A DNA stretch of 64,000 nt from Asaia bogorensis_B (lineage in GTDB: Bacteria > Pseudomonadota > Alphaproteobacteria > Acetobacterales > Acetobacteraceae). The notes below the pieces were generated by a model, which saw only the letters and a list, made by a program, of their open reading frames with translations, did not search any database and had not been told where the DNA came from. Within the stretch, counting starts at the first letter, position 1. Each line of letters opens with the position of its first letter. The stretch lies in assembly GCF_900465315.1 (NCBI RefSeq), contig NZ_UBIX01000016.1; one strand, 5' to 3'. A program made the translations under genes and the position numbers. Shown piece by piece: positions 8,322-16,675 of the stretch.

Positions 8322-8950
8322 GACGATTTGAGCGCCATGACGCGATCCTCCGCTTCTGTCAGATCCAGAGCCAGCGCCTGTTCGGCCACATCTCGGCCAA
8401 ATCCAGCACGGGCAAAAATCGCCAGAGCCCGCTGATGAGACTCTCCTGCGTCACTGCGGGCCATCTCACCCTCATCCCGGGCGAAGGGGCCAAGCCGACG
8501 CTTGCGGGCCAGAACAAGGGCTGCCGCCAGCTCACGCTCCTTCGCCTCATCGTCGTGCCGATGGCCGAGAGCCTCTTCCATCGCCTCGCCCAACGTCTCG
8601 GCCCCGATCCCTTTCTGGGTAAGGCTGGCCGCCACGGCACGGCGGGACCGCCCGGACCGGGTCAGGCTGAGCGAGCGGGAACGCGCGAAGGCAGCATCAT
8701 CCAGTGCGCCGATACGACGCATATCGCTGACGATTGCGGCAATAACGGCGCGGCTTTTCTCACGCTCTGAGTCGATCTGGTCTGCCTCGCCCCCCTGGGT
8801 GGCGAATTTGCGCGCCCAGCGCATCACCGCGCGGTCAAGCACCTGCGCAAGCCCCTGTTCGGTCGCGGCAAAGCGCGCCAGATGACGCAGGGCCGCCTCA
8901 CGCAGGGAGTCCGCTGTCGGCGGGGGAGTCTGATCCGGAATCGCTGACAT
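8318..8950 (-). CDS. recX: RecX-family regulatory protein
   Basis: Helical-repeat protein of the RecX family, which modulates RecA filaments. Seen: REAALRHLARFAATEQGLAQVLDRAVMRW, then IVSDMRRIGALDDAAFARSR and SLTRSGRSRRAVAASLTQKG, the typical RecX three-helix repeats; the C-terminus is Ala/Arg-rich. The open frame extends to 9118, but the upstream part lacks RecX features; the start at MSAIPDQ (8950) is chosen, with an in-frame ATG at 8974 possible. Neither has a convincing Shine-Dalgarno. recA is not in this window. The stop overlaps the CHAP gene start. Confidence 0.75.
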   Translation of the reverse strand: MSAIPDQTPPPTADSLREAALRHLARFAATEQGLAQVLDRAVMRWARKFATQGGEADQIDSEREKSRAVIAAIVSDMRRIGALDDAAFARSRSLSLTRSGRSRRAVAASLTQKGIGAETLGEAMEEALGHRHDDEAKERELAAALVLARKRRLGPFARDEGEMARSDAGESHQRALAIFARAGFGRDVAEQALALDLTEAEDRVMALKSS

Positions 8951-9010
8951 GGGAGGAGTGTGCCATAATTTCATGGCAGCAACATGGTAAAAACCCGCCG
9001 GAGATTCCTC

Positions 9011-10597
9011 ATGCCTCATTCTCTGCTCGATCGTGTTCTGGCGACCCTGCCCTCTGCCTATCCGGGACCCGGCGGGGCAGCAGCGGTGATCCAGAAGGGC
9101 GAGATCATTGCGCGACATAGCTGGGGCTTTGCCAACGCCGAAACCCGCACGCCTTTCACGCCGCAGACACTGTTTCGCATGTGCTCGATCACGAAGCAGT
9201 TCACCTGTGCCCTACTCGACGCCGTAACGGACAAGGCCCGGCTGGATGCCGTCATCACCTCTCGCCTACCCTTGCTGCAGGAGCCACCACCGGACATTTT
9301 TCACCTCGCTCACAACCAGTCAGGTCTGCGTGATTACTGGGCGGTGGCCATGCTGCATGGCGCCCCTACGGAATCGGTTTTTGGGCTGGCAGAGGCACGA
9401 CGGGTGATTGCCGGCACCAGATCCCTGCATTTCAGGCCCGGCACCAGCTACTCCTACGTCAACCAGAACTTCCATCTTATTTCCGATGCGCTTGAGGCCT
9501 GCACAGGGCAGAGCTTTGCCGAATTACTGCGCACACGGATTTTCGAACGCTATGGCATGAAAAGTGCCTTTCTGGCGGCAAACACGCAATCCATGCCAGA
9601 CGGAACGCAAGGCTATGAGGGCAGTGAAGCCACCGGCTATCGTCAGGCAGTCAACAACATCTTCTGGACGGGCGATGCCGGGCTGGGGGCCAGTCTGGAC
9701 GATATGATTGCCTGGGAATGTGCGATCGACGCCCAGCGCGATGATCCCCAAGGGTTCTATAACCGGCTCAGCGCGCCCGTGACCTTCAGCGATGGCACCC
9801 CTGCCCGCTACGGTTTCGGATTGCAGCGCGGACGCCTTTTTGGCCATGCCATGACCGGACACGGCGGCGCCCTGCGCGGCTGGCGTAGCCACAGGCTGCA
9901 CCTAGCACAGGAACGGCTGTCGGTTGTGGTCATGTTCAACCACATGTCAGAGGCACATTCGGCGGCGGCAGAACTGGCGGGGGCAGCGCTTGGCATGCCC
10001 TCCTCCCCACCTGCCAGAGCGCCCGGCAACCCGGCCATAATCGGGCATTATCTCGACGCGCAGAACGGTCTTTCGGCTACAATCACGTCTTCAGATCAGG
10101 TTGGCGCATCAGGCAGCGCTCTGGCACTTCGTTATGCCTATCCGCCCGAGCGCCTAGATAACTGGACCCAGAGCGGCGCTGGTCGCGATGGCACCATCCT
10201 GACATTTCAGGATGACAGTCATCCCGAGCGCGGACTGATCATGAACCGGCCACAGGAAAACACTCAGCGTGTCCTGTCGCGTCTGGCCATGTCACAATCG
10301 CATCAGGATCTGGCAGGGAGGTATCTGTGTGAGGAACTCGACAGCATCCTGACCCTGTCCGATGCAGGCGGCGCGCTCTATGGCGCCTTCTCGGGCATGC
10401 TGGGGCAAGGGCGCATGGAGAGGCTTCTGCCGCTTGGAGATGATGTCTGGCTTATCCCGTGTCTGCGTGCGCTCGATCATTCGCCGCCGGGGTACTGGAC
10501 GCTCTCTTTCCAGCGGGATGCGGCTCAGGCCCTGCGCGGCATACGTGTCGGATGCTGGCTGGCGCGCGACCTGTTTTATCACGCCATGACAGACTGA
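9011..10597 (+). CDS. dap: D-aminopeptidase-like serine hydrolase (beta-lactamase/DAP family)
   Basis: Penicillin-recognising-fold serine hydrolase closely resembling Ochrobactrum D-aminopeptidase, which releases N-terminal D-residues. Seen: CSITKQF (SxxK, nucleophile Ser), SYSYVNQNF (Tyr of the YxN motif), GHGGALRGW (third motif HxG), HNQSGLRDYW, and a C-terminal segment ending RVGCWLARDLFYHAM, as in DAP with its two extra beta-barrel domains. Length 528 residues matches DAP. No signal peptide, so cytoplasmic. The start at 9011 (MPHSLLDRV, GGAG about 9 nt upstream) is preferred over 8984. Divergent from recX. Confidence 0.85.
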   Translation: MPHSLLDRVLATLPSAYPGPGGAAAVIQKGEIIARHSWGFANAETRTPFTPQTLFRMCSITKQFTCALLDAVTDKARLDAVITSRLPLLQEPPPDIFHLAHNQSGLRDYWAVAMLHGAPTESVFGLAEARRVIAGTRSLHFRPGTSYSYVNQNFHLISDALEACTGQSFAELLRTRIFERYGMKSAFLAANTQSMPDGTQGYEGSEATGYRQAVNNIFWTGDAGLGASLDDMIAWECAIDAQRDDPQGFYNRLSAPVTFSDGTPARYGFGLQRGRLFGHAMTGHGGALRGWRSHRLHLAQERLSVVVMFNHMSEAHSAAAELAGAALGMPSSPPARAPGNPAIIGHYLDAQNGLSATITSSDQVGASGSALALRYAYPPERLDNWTQSGAGRDGTILTFQDDSHPERGLIMNRPQENTQRVLSRLAMSQSHQDLAGRYLCEELDSILTLSDAGGALYGAFSGMLGQGRMERLLPLGDDVWLIPCLRALDHSPPGYWTLSFQRDAAQALRGIRVGCWLARDLFYHAMTD

Positions 10598-10726
10598 ATT
10601 TGACGAACCGGGGGGATTAACCCCATCATGGTAAAGCAGCAGCCCGTGCCCTGCCCTGATTGCTCAGGTGCGGGGCTCTTGTTGTTGCATCTTTCCAATC
10701 CATTTCAACCGGGCTCTCATATCGCC

Positions 10727-11953
10727 ATGATTTCCGCTCTGATGCCAACATTCAAACGAGTCGACCTTGCTTTCGAGCATGGTCAGGGCGCTTGCTTGTA
10801 CACGGCTGACGGGCGACGATTTCTCGATTTCGGGGCGGGTATTGCCGTCTCGTCGCTCGGGCATGGTCATGAGGGGCTGGTCAAGGCGATCGCCGAACAG
10901 GCCGCACGCGTCATGCACGTGTCCAACCTGTATCGCATCCCGCAGGCCGAGAAACTGGCCGACAGGCTGGTTGCTCACTCCTTCGCCGACAGCGTCTTCT
11001 TTTGCAATTCCGGCGCAGAAGCCAATGAAGGCATGGTCAAGATGATCCGTAAGACCCAGGCAGGTCGCGGTCATCCCGAGCGTACGCGCATCATCTGCTG
11101 CAACGGAGCCTTTCACGGGCGCACGCTTGCCATGATCGCCGCCACGGGCAACCCAGCCTATCTCGAAGGCTTCGGTGCCCCTGTCGAGGGCTTCGATCAC
11201 GTCCCCTTCAACAACATGAACGCGCTTCGTGCCGCCATCACACCCGAGACAGCCGGCATCATGATCGAGCCCATCCAGGGCGAGACAGGCATCAAGCAGG
11301 CTGATCCGCAGTTCATGACCGGGCTGCGCCAGGTTTGCGACGAATTTGGCCTGATCCTTGCGCTGGACGAGGTTCAGACCGGCATGGGCCGAACCGGCAA
11401 ACTCTTTGCCCATGAGTGGTATGGCGTCACACCTGATGTCATCTCGGTGGCCAAGGGCATTGCTGGTGGTTTCCCCATGGGGGCCATTCTTGCCAGCGAG
11501 GAAGTTGCCGCATCGATGGGCGCAGGTTCGCATGGCACGACTTTTGGCGGCAATCCGCTGGCCTGTGCTGCTGGCAACGCCGTGCTGGATGTCATTCTTG
11601 CCGATGGCTTTCTCGATGACGTTGCGCAAAAGGGCACCATGCTCGGCAATGAGCTGGCGGCTCTGGTGCATGATCATCCGCGCGTATTCGAGCTTGCTCG
11701 TGGCCGCGGTCTGATGTGGGGTCTGAAATGCAGGATGCCTGTTGCTCAGGTTCAGGCTCAGGTCATGGCTGAAGGCCTCCTCACCGTGACAGCAGGTGAG
11801 AATGTGCTGCGGCTCCTGCCGCCGCTGGTTGTGACCCAGGAGGACTGCCGCGAAGCCTGCGCCATTCTCTCACAAGCGGCCCGGGCACTGGAAGCGCAGG
11901 AAGACGCGACATCAGACAACAAGACGAACAGCCGGACGGAGAGCCAGGCATGA
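10727..11953 (+). CDS. argD: Acetylornithine aminotransferase
   Basis: PLP-dependent class III aminotransferase of arginine synthesis; converts N-acetylglutamate semialdehyde to N-acetylornithine. Seen: FLDFGAGIAVSSLGHGH, NSGAEANEGMVKMIRK, GAFHGRT, LALDEVQTGMGRTG and ISVAKGIAGGFPMGA, whose Lys would bind PLP, then THGTTFGGNPLACAA-like substrate-side residues (SHGTTFGGNPLACAA). The frame extends to 10628, but the start MISALMPTFKRVDLAFEHG is the family norm. The stop overlaps the argF ATG by 4 bp (ATGA), so argD-argF form a coupled pair. Confidence 0.95.
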   Translation: MISALMPTFKRVDLAFEHGQGACLYTADGRRFLDFGAGIAVSSLGHGHEGLVKAIAEQAARVMHVSNLYRIPQAEKLADRLVAHSFADSVFFCNSGAEANEGMVKMIRKTQAGRGHPERTRIICCNGAFHGRTLAMIAATGNPAYLEGFGAPVEGFDHVPFNNMNALRAAITPETAGIMIEPIQGETGIKQADPQFMTGLRQVCDEFGLILALDEVQTGMGRTGKLFAHEWYGVTPDVISVAKGIAGGFPMGAILASEEVAASMGAGSHGTTFGGNPLACAAGNAVLDVILADGFLDDVAQKGTMLGNELAALVHDHPRVFELARGRGLMWGLKCRMPVAQVQAQVMAEGLLTVTAGENVLRLLPPLVVTQEDCREACAILSQAARALEAQEDATSDNKTNSRTESQA

Positions 11954-12933
11954 CCATTCAGACGAACGCCAGCGCTCATACGCCGATCCGCCACTTCCTC
12001 GACCTGCGCGACCTCGACAGCGCCACGCTGCGCGACATCATTGATGTCGGTCGTGCGGTCAAGGCGATGCAGAATAACCGCCGCGCTCCGATGCATCCCG
12101 CCCACCCGCTAGCCGGACGTACGCTGGGGCTGATGCTGTCAAAGCCGTCCACACGCACGCGCCTCTCTTTCGAGGTGGGCATGCGTCAGCTGGGTGGCGA
12201 TGTCTCTGTGCTGTCGCCGTCAGACATGCAAATCGGCAGAGGCGAAAGCCTCGCCGATACGGCGCGTGTTCTCTCCCGCTTTCTGGACGTTCTCGTTGTC
12301 CGCACCGGTGAGACGGATATGCTGGGCGAACTGGTCCGCTGGAGTTCCATTCCCGTCGTCAACGGGCTTACACCGGACTCGCATCCGGTGCAGATCCTGG
12401 CGGATATCATGACCTATGAAGAGCATCGCGGTCCTGTCGCGGGCTCGCACTGGGCATGGATCGGTGATGGCAACAACGTGGCTGCATCCCTGATCGAAGG
12501 CGCCGTTCGCTTCGGGTTCTGTCTCACCCTTGCAACGCCCGAATCCATGAAGCCCCGTCAGGACGTTCTGGACTGGGCGCGCGCTGAAGGGGGGAAAATC
12601 CGCCTTGTTCATGACCCCATCGAGGCCGTCATGGAGGCGGGCTGCATCGTAACCGATACATGGACCAGCATGTCCGATGAGGAATCATCGGTGCGTCTGA
12701 ACACCCTGCGCCCTTTCCAGGTCAATACGGCCCTGATGCAGAATGCGCCCGAAGGGGCCCTGTTCATGCACTGTCTGCCTGCCCATATCGGTGAGGAAGT
12801 GACCGAAGACGTGTTTGAAAGCCCGGCCTCCGTTGTGTTCGACGAGGCCGAAAACCGCCTCCATGCCCAGAAAGGTCTTCTGCTCTGGGTTCTTGGGGGC
12901 GAGAACTGGCGCGACTTCGGTAGCCCGGCCTGA
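11950..12933 (+). CDS. argF: Ornithine carbamoyltransferase
   Basis: Cytosolic enzyme making citrulline from ornithine and carbamoyl phosphate. Seen: SKPSTRTRLSFEVGMRQLGG (STRT phosphate-binding motif), LTPDSHPVQILADIMTYEEH (the HPxQ motif), and HCLPAHIGEEV with the catalytic Cys. 327 residues is somewhat long but normal for alphaproteobacteria. Translationally coupled to argD. The SMG-like ornithine loop region reads TDTWTSMSDEE. Confidence 0.96.
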   Translation: MTIQTNASAHTPIRHFLDLRDLDSATLRDIIDVGRAVKAMQNNRRAPMHPAHPLAGRTLGLMLSKPSTRTRLSFEVGMRQLGGDVSVLSPSDMQIGRGESLADTARVLSRFLDVLVVRTGETDMLGELVRWSSIPVVNGLTPDSHPVQILADIMTYEEHRGPVAGSHWAWIGDGNNVAASLIEGAVRFGFCLTLATPESMKPRQDVLDWARAEGGKIRLVHDPIEAVMEAGCIVTDTWTSMSDEESSVRLNTLRPFQVNTALMQNAPEGALFMHCLPAHIGEEVTEDVFESPASVVFDEAENRLHAQKGLLLWVLGGENWRDFGSPA

Positions 12934-12985
12934 CCCGGTCGGGTGATGGTTTCACCCTGAGTATGAAGTAATTGTTGAAGCACAG

Positions 12986-13903
12986 ATGATCGAGACACCT
13001 GCCTTTCTTGATACGCAACGCCCGGATGAAGTGCCTGATCTGGTGATCTCGCATGGCATCACGCCATTTCATCTGGCGAAGCGACCGGTGCGTGGGCGAC
13101 TGGTACGGCTTGGCAAGCTGGCTGACATCATGCTGACGCGTCACGATATTCCGGATGACGGCCGCATCCTTGCCGGTGAAGCGCTCTCGCTTGTTGCCGG
13201 CCTGAGTGCCGGTCTGAAGTTCAAGGGATCATTCTCGCTGCAGATCAAGGGCGATGGTCCGGTCTCCATGCTGGTGACCGATTGCACCGACGCCGGTGAA
13301 TTGCGGTTTTATCTGCGGTCACCCGACACGCTCGAAACCGGGTCGGCCCGCTCGCTTCTCGGCGAGGGATATTTCGCGTTCACGATCGATCAGGGGGCTC
13401 ACACCGAGCGCCATCAGGGCATTGTAGCGCTCGAGGGCGAAACCCTTGCCGATATGGCCATGCATTATTTCGCCACCAGTGAGCAGCATCAGTGCTGGAT
13501 GCGCCTTTATTGCGAAAAGACACCGGATGGCTGGCAGGCCGGTGCCCTGCTCCTGGAGAAGATTGCCGAAGAGGGCGGGATTTCATCAGGGGCCGACAGC
13601 GCTGAGGACGCCTGGGAGACAGCTTGCGTTCTGGGCAATACCCTGACCTCCGCCGAGCTTTTCGACCCCAAGCTGAGTGCCACCACCCTTATCGAACGCC
13701 TGTTCGGTTCACAGGATGTTATCGTGGATCGTCCGCGAGCGGTCAGTCTCGGCTGCCGGTGCAATCGTGCGCGTCTAGCAGGTGTGCTCTCTACTTTCCC
13801 GGAAGATGATCTCGACCATATGGCCGACGACGGTCAGATCACCATGAACTGCGAATTCTGCAATGTCGGGTTCCGCTTTGATCGAGCCGAGATAGCGCGA
13901 TGA
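12986..13903 (+). CDS. hslO: Redox-regulated chaperone Hsp33
   Basis: Holdase chaperone activated by oxidation. The C-terminal zinc switch is visible as CRCNRARL (CxC) followed by CEFC (CxxC); the substrate-binding N-terminal domain includes LVAGLSAGLKFKGSFSLQIKGDGP. 305 residues is normal. Acetic acid bacteria face oxidative and acid stress, which fits. The stop overlaps the next gene by 4 bp (ATGA), an unusual partner. Confidence 0.95.
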   Translation: MIETPAFLDTQRPDEVPDLVISHGITPFHLAKRPVRGRLVRLGKLADIMLTRHDIPDDGRILAGEALSLVAGLSAGLKFKGSFSLQIKGDGPVSMLVTDCTDAGELRFYLRSPDTLETGSARSLLGEGYFAFTIDQGAHTERHQGIVALEGETLADMAMHYFATSEQHQCWMRLYCEKTPDGWQAGALLLEKIAEEGGISSGADSAEDAWETACVLGNTLTSAELFDPKLSATTLIERLFGSQDVIVDRPRAVSLGCRCNRARLAGVLSTFPEDDLDHMADDGQITMNCEFCNVGFRFDRAEIAR

Positions 13904-14910
13904 GCGATGCCGAAACCTTTCTGGCATCCGCACGCATTGAGGGTGAGGAAATCGGCTCGCTTTATGATCAGTGGCTCCCGCAAGACGTTGTTCGGCTTGC
14001 TGACAACGTAACGTGCGTGACGTTCAAAGATGCCCTGAGTGAGCGTCAGGCCGTGTGGTACTTCGATGCGAACCGTGACTACTGCGGATCGCACATAGAA
14101 GTGGTACAGCGACTGCAACCGGACGATGTTCTCGCGACTGTATCGCCATGGTTCGATAGTTTGTCGCGCACGTCCTTGGCCGCAATGCCGTCTCCTGCCA
14201 GGGACTCTCTCGCCCTACCGCTCTTTCTCTCAACCCAGCTTGCAGCAGCCTGGTCTGTGCGCATGATGGCCGATCTCCAGCAGATACAAACCGCTCTGGT
14301 TGAGCAAGAGCGCGAAATCACACGCGTCGAAGGCACTGCACTCTCAGCACGTGACCTCAGACGACTGTTGGCAACGCGCATCGGCCACGAGACTCTTGTC
14401 GTATTATCGCCGTTCTCGGGGCTACCTTTACGATCTCAGATTTCGTTCGTTGTCGATCATCGTTTGATTCACCGTTTTTACGATGAAGGACTCGATTGTG
14501 CTTTTTACCTTGCATGGTGGGAAAAGCAGATTGATGCTCCTCCTTCTTTTTATTGCCCGAAAGCCAATATCATCGTCAGCGACGAAAATATGGCGGGTAT
14601 GCTTCCATCACTCGTTCTCGGCTGGTACCTGAGTACGCCAGACCACGTCAGCATGATTATGGGAGCGCAGGCGTTTGAGGCGCGCGATTACGGTTTGGGC
14701 AAGGCGTCAGCTTTGATGGCAGAATCCCATACACCCGATGCCACATTACCCTCGGCCCCGGACGCGGCGTCAGCAGATCTTATTTCCGAATCTTGGGCAT
14801 TCTTGCACCAGCATAAGTCGAATGGAAGCATCGTGCCTGACCCGAAAAAAGATCCAAGGCCGGCAGGTGGGTTATTCAATCGGCTGCGTTCTATCGTCAA
14901 AAAGAAATAA
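13900..14910 (+). CDS. Protein of unknown function coupled to hslO
   Basis: Unrecognised 336-residue soluble protein with no signal peptide or clear membrane helix. A helical stretch around residues 120-150 (QIQTALVEQEREITRVEGTA) may be a coiled coil; the C-terminus is Pro/Lys-rich and ends in a basic tail (LFNRLRSIVKKK). The base composition is less GC-rich than in the neighbours, notably around 14400-14600. The ATG overlaps the hslO stop by 4 bp, so the two are co-translated; a role linked to protein quality control is only a contextual guess. Confidence 0.7.
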   Translation: MSDAETFLASARIEGEEIGSLYDQWLPQDVVRLADNVTCVTFKDALSERQAVWYFDANRDYCGSHIEVVQRLQPDDVLATVSPWFDSLSRTSLAAMPSPARDSLALPLFLSTQLAAAWSVRMMADLQQIQTALVEQEREITRVEGTALSARDLRRLLATRIGHETLVVLSPFSGLPLRSQISFVVDHRLIHRFYDEGLDCAFYLAWWEKQIDAPPSFYCPKANIIVSDENMAGMLPSLVLGWYLSTPDHVSMIMGAQAFEARDYGLGKASALMAESHTPDATLPSAPDAASADLISESWAFLHQHKSNGSIVPDPKKDPRPAGGLFNRLRSIVKKK

Positions 14911-14937
14911 CAACCGTCCTATCCTCAGGAGCAGATC

Positions 14938-15801
14938 ATGTCGCGCCGCCAGTCACGCATTCAGTCTTTCCTTCGTTTTGGTTCAGTCTGTCTCTTGCTG
15001 AGCAGTGTTTCGCCTCTGCTTACAGCTTGCGGCGACAGCGAGCCCCAGAGTTTTGCGCCGCTTGATTATAGCTACCTGAGCAAGATGCACCTCAATGTGG
15101 CGCATATTGAAGTCGTGGATTCTGCGCCTCCCGGCAGCACGCCCGGTGACATCTCCGCCAAGGCACCCACGCCCCCCCAGCAGGCACTTGAGCAGATGGC
15201 GCGTGACCGCCTCATTGCGAGCGGTTCGGAAGGCACTGGCACATTCACGATCACCAAGGCCAGCATCCTTCACGCACCCGGGGGAACATTGCTTGGTGAG
15301 CTTGAAGCCCATGTCGATCTTTCCGCCCCGTCCGGCGGTCGCGCTGGCTACGCCCTGGCCCATATCACCCGCAGCCTCAATCCTGGCGACAAGGATCCGG
15401 AATCCCGCGCGGTCCTGTATGATCTGACCACGCAGATGATGCAGGACATGAACGTGGAACTCGAATTCCAGATCAAGAAATCACTGCATGACTGGCTGGT
15501 CGACGCCAGCGGTGCCCCCCTTCCGGGAGCTATCACGCAACAGGACATCGGGCCGGGCACCGCGCTGCCTGCTCCGGCTGCTTCCAGTTCGGTCACGAGC
15601 GCCAATGCGCCAGTTGCTGCGCCGGCCGCCGCCGTCACCAGCGCTACGCCGGCCGCACCGATCAAATCCGCTGCACCTCAGGAGCCAGACGCCATCTTCC
15701 CGCTGGGAGATGATGCGTCTGCAGCAAGCGCACCTGCGGTAACGCCCACTGTCAAATCCCCCAAGCCCGGCACGCTCTCCCTGCCCGCCAAACATTCCTG
15801 A
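14938..15801 (+). CDS. Putative lipoprotein with Ala/Pro-rich tail
   Basis: Signal peptide ending PLLTAC gives a good lipobox, so this is a predicted lipid-anchored envelope protein. A structured region covers about residues 40-185 (helical DRLIASGSEGTGTFTI... and a beta-rich middle); the last 90 residues are low-complexity Ala/Pro/Ser. Ribosome binding site AGGAG lies 7 nt before the ATG. It precedes the dehydrogenase operon by 150 bp, and whether it belongs to that operon is unclear. Function unknown. Confidence 0.75.
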   Translation: MSRRQSRIQSFLRFGSVCLLLSSVSPLLTACGDSEPQSFAPLDYSYLSKMHLNVAHIEVVDSAPPGSTPGDISAKAPTPPQQALEQMARDRLIASGSEGTGTFTITKASILHAPGGTLLGELEAHVDLSAPSGGRAGYALAHITRSLNPGDKDPESRAVLYDLTTQMMQDMNVELEFQIKKSLHDWLVDASGAPLPGAITQQDIGPGTALPAPAASSSVTSANAPVAAPAAAVTSATPAAPIKSAAPQEPDAIFPLGDDASAASAPAVTPTVKSPKPGTLSLPAKHS

Positions 15802-15952
15802 GCCAGCGCTCTCGGGCCAATCGGTGTGCGCCTGAGGTGTCTCACCGGTTGGTTCTTCAGAAAGCGGCTTGCATTTCCCCCGGCAATCGCGAAGAAGGAA
15901 GTTGCGCCCAGGATATGGGAATCACGCAGTGTTGTTCTGTCAGGAGAACAGA

Positions 15953-16648
15953 TTGAGCGCCCATTCATCCTCACGCCGACGCTTCGTCAGAAACGCCGCG
16001 GGCACAACGGCCTTCTTTCTGCTTGCCGGACAGGAATTTCAGGTACCAGCTTTCGCAGCCTCCGCCAGCGAGGATGAAGGCAAGCGCTTCTTCTCCCCTG
16101 CTGAACATCGCTTTCTCGATGCCGCCTGCGATTGCATCTACCCCAATGACGCGTTTGGCCCTGGCGCGACCGCATTGGGCGTGCCGACATTCATCGACAG
16201 GCAGATGCAAACCCCCTACGGCCGCGGCGAACTCTGGTACATGCAGGGTCCATTTCAGGATGGCCCCGCCAATCTTGGCTATCAGCTCCCCTTGGCACCT
16301 TGCGATCTCTATCGACAGGGTATCGAAGCGGCCAATCACTACGCTAATGAAGAGCGTGGTAAGGATTTTGCCGACCTGCCGCAGAATATCCAGATTGAGC
16401 TCCTGAGCGCGTTCGAAGGTGGCGCGGTCCATTTTCCCGCCTTCAATGCCCGTCTGTTTTTCGAGCAACTGCGCCGCAATACGCTTGAAGGCGCTTTTGC
16501 CGACCCTATTCACGGTGGCAATCGTCATATGCAAGGCTGGATGTTGCTGGGCTTCCCCGGCTCACGCGCCGATTTCATGGACTGGGTCAATCAGGAAGGG
16601 GCCGCCTACCCCTTCGGCCCCGTATCAATCGACGGCCAGAAGGCCTGA
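15953..16648 (+). CDS. Small subunit of FAD-dependent periplasmic dehydrogenase (gluconate 2-dehydrogenase subunit 3 family)
   Basis: Gamma/small subunit that carries the twin-arginine signal for the dehydrogenase complex. The start is inferred as TTG at 15953: an AGGAG lies 6 nt before it (15942-15946), and it gives MSAHSSSRRRFVRNAAGTTA, a proper Tat signal (SRRRFV). The frame continues upstream to an ATG at 15869, but that would bury the signal peptide. The mature part (FFSPAEHRFLDAACDCIYPND, VPTFIDRQM, GWMLLGFPGS) matches the subunit-3 family. First gene of the small-large-cytochrome operon. Confidence 0.88.
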   Translation: MSAHSSSRRRFVRNAAGTTAFFLLAGQEFQVPAFAASASEDEGKRFFSPAEHRFLDAACDCIYPNDAFGPGATALGVPTFIDRQMQTPYGRGELWYMQGPFQDGPANLGYQLPLAPCDLYRQGIEAANHYANEERGKDFADLPQNIQIELLSAFEGGAVHFPAFNARLFFEQLRRNTLEGAFADPIHGGNRHMQGWMLLGFPGSRADFMDWVNQEGAAYPFGPVSIDGQKA

Positions 16649-16675
16649 CCCCGCTTATTACCGAGTATCAAACGC

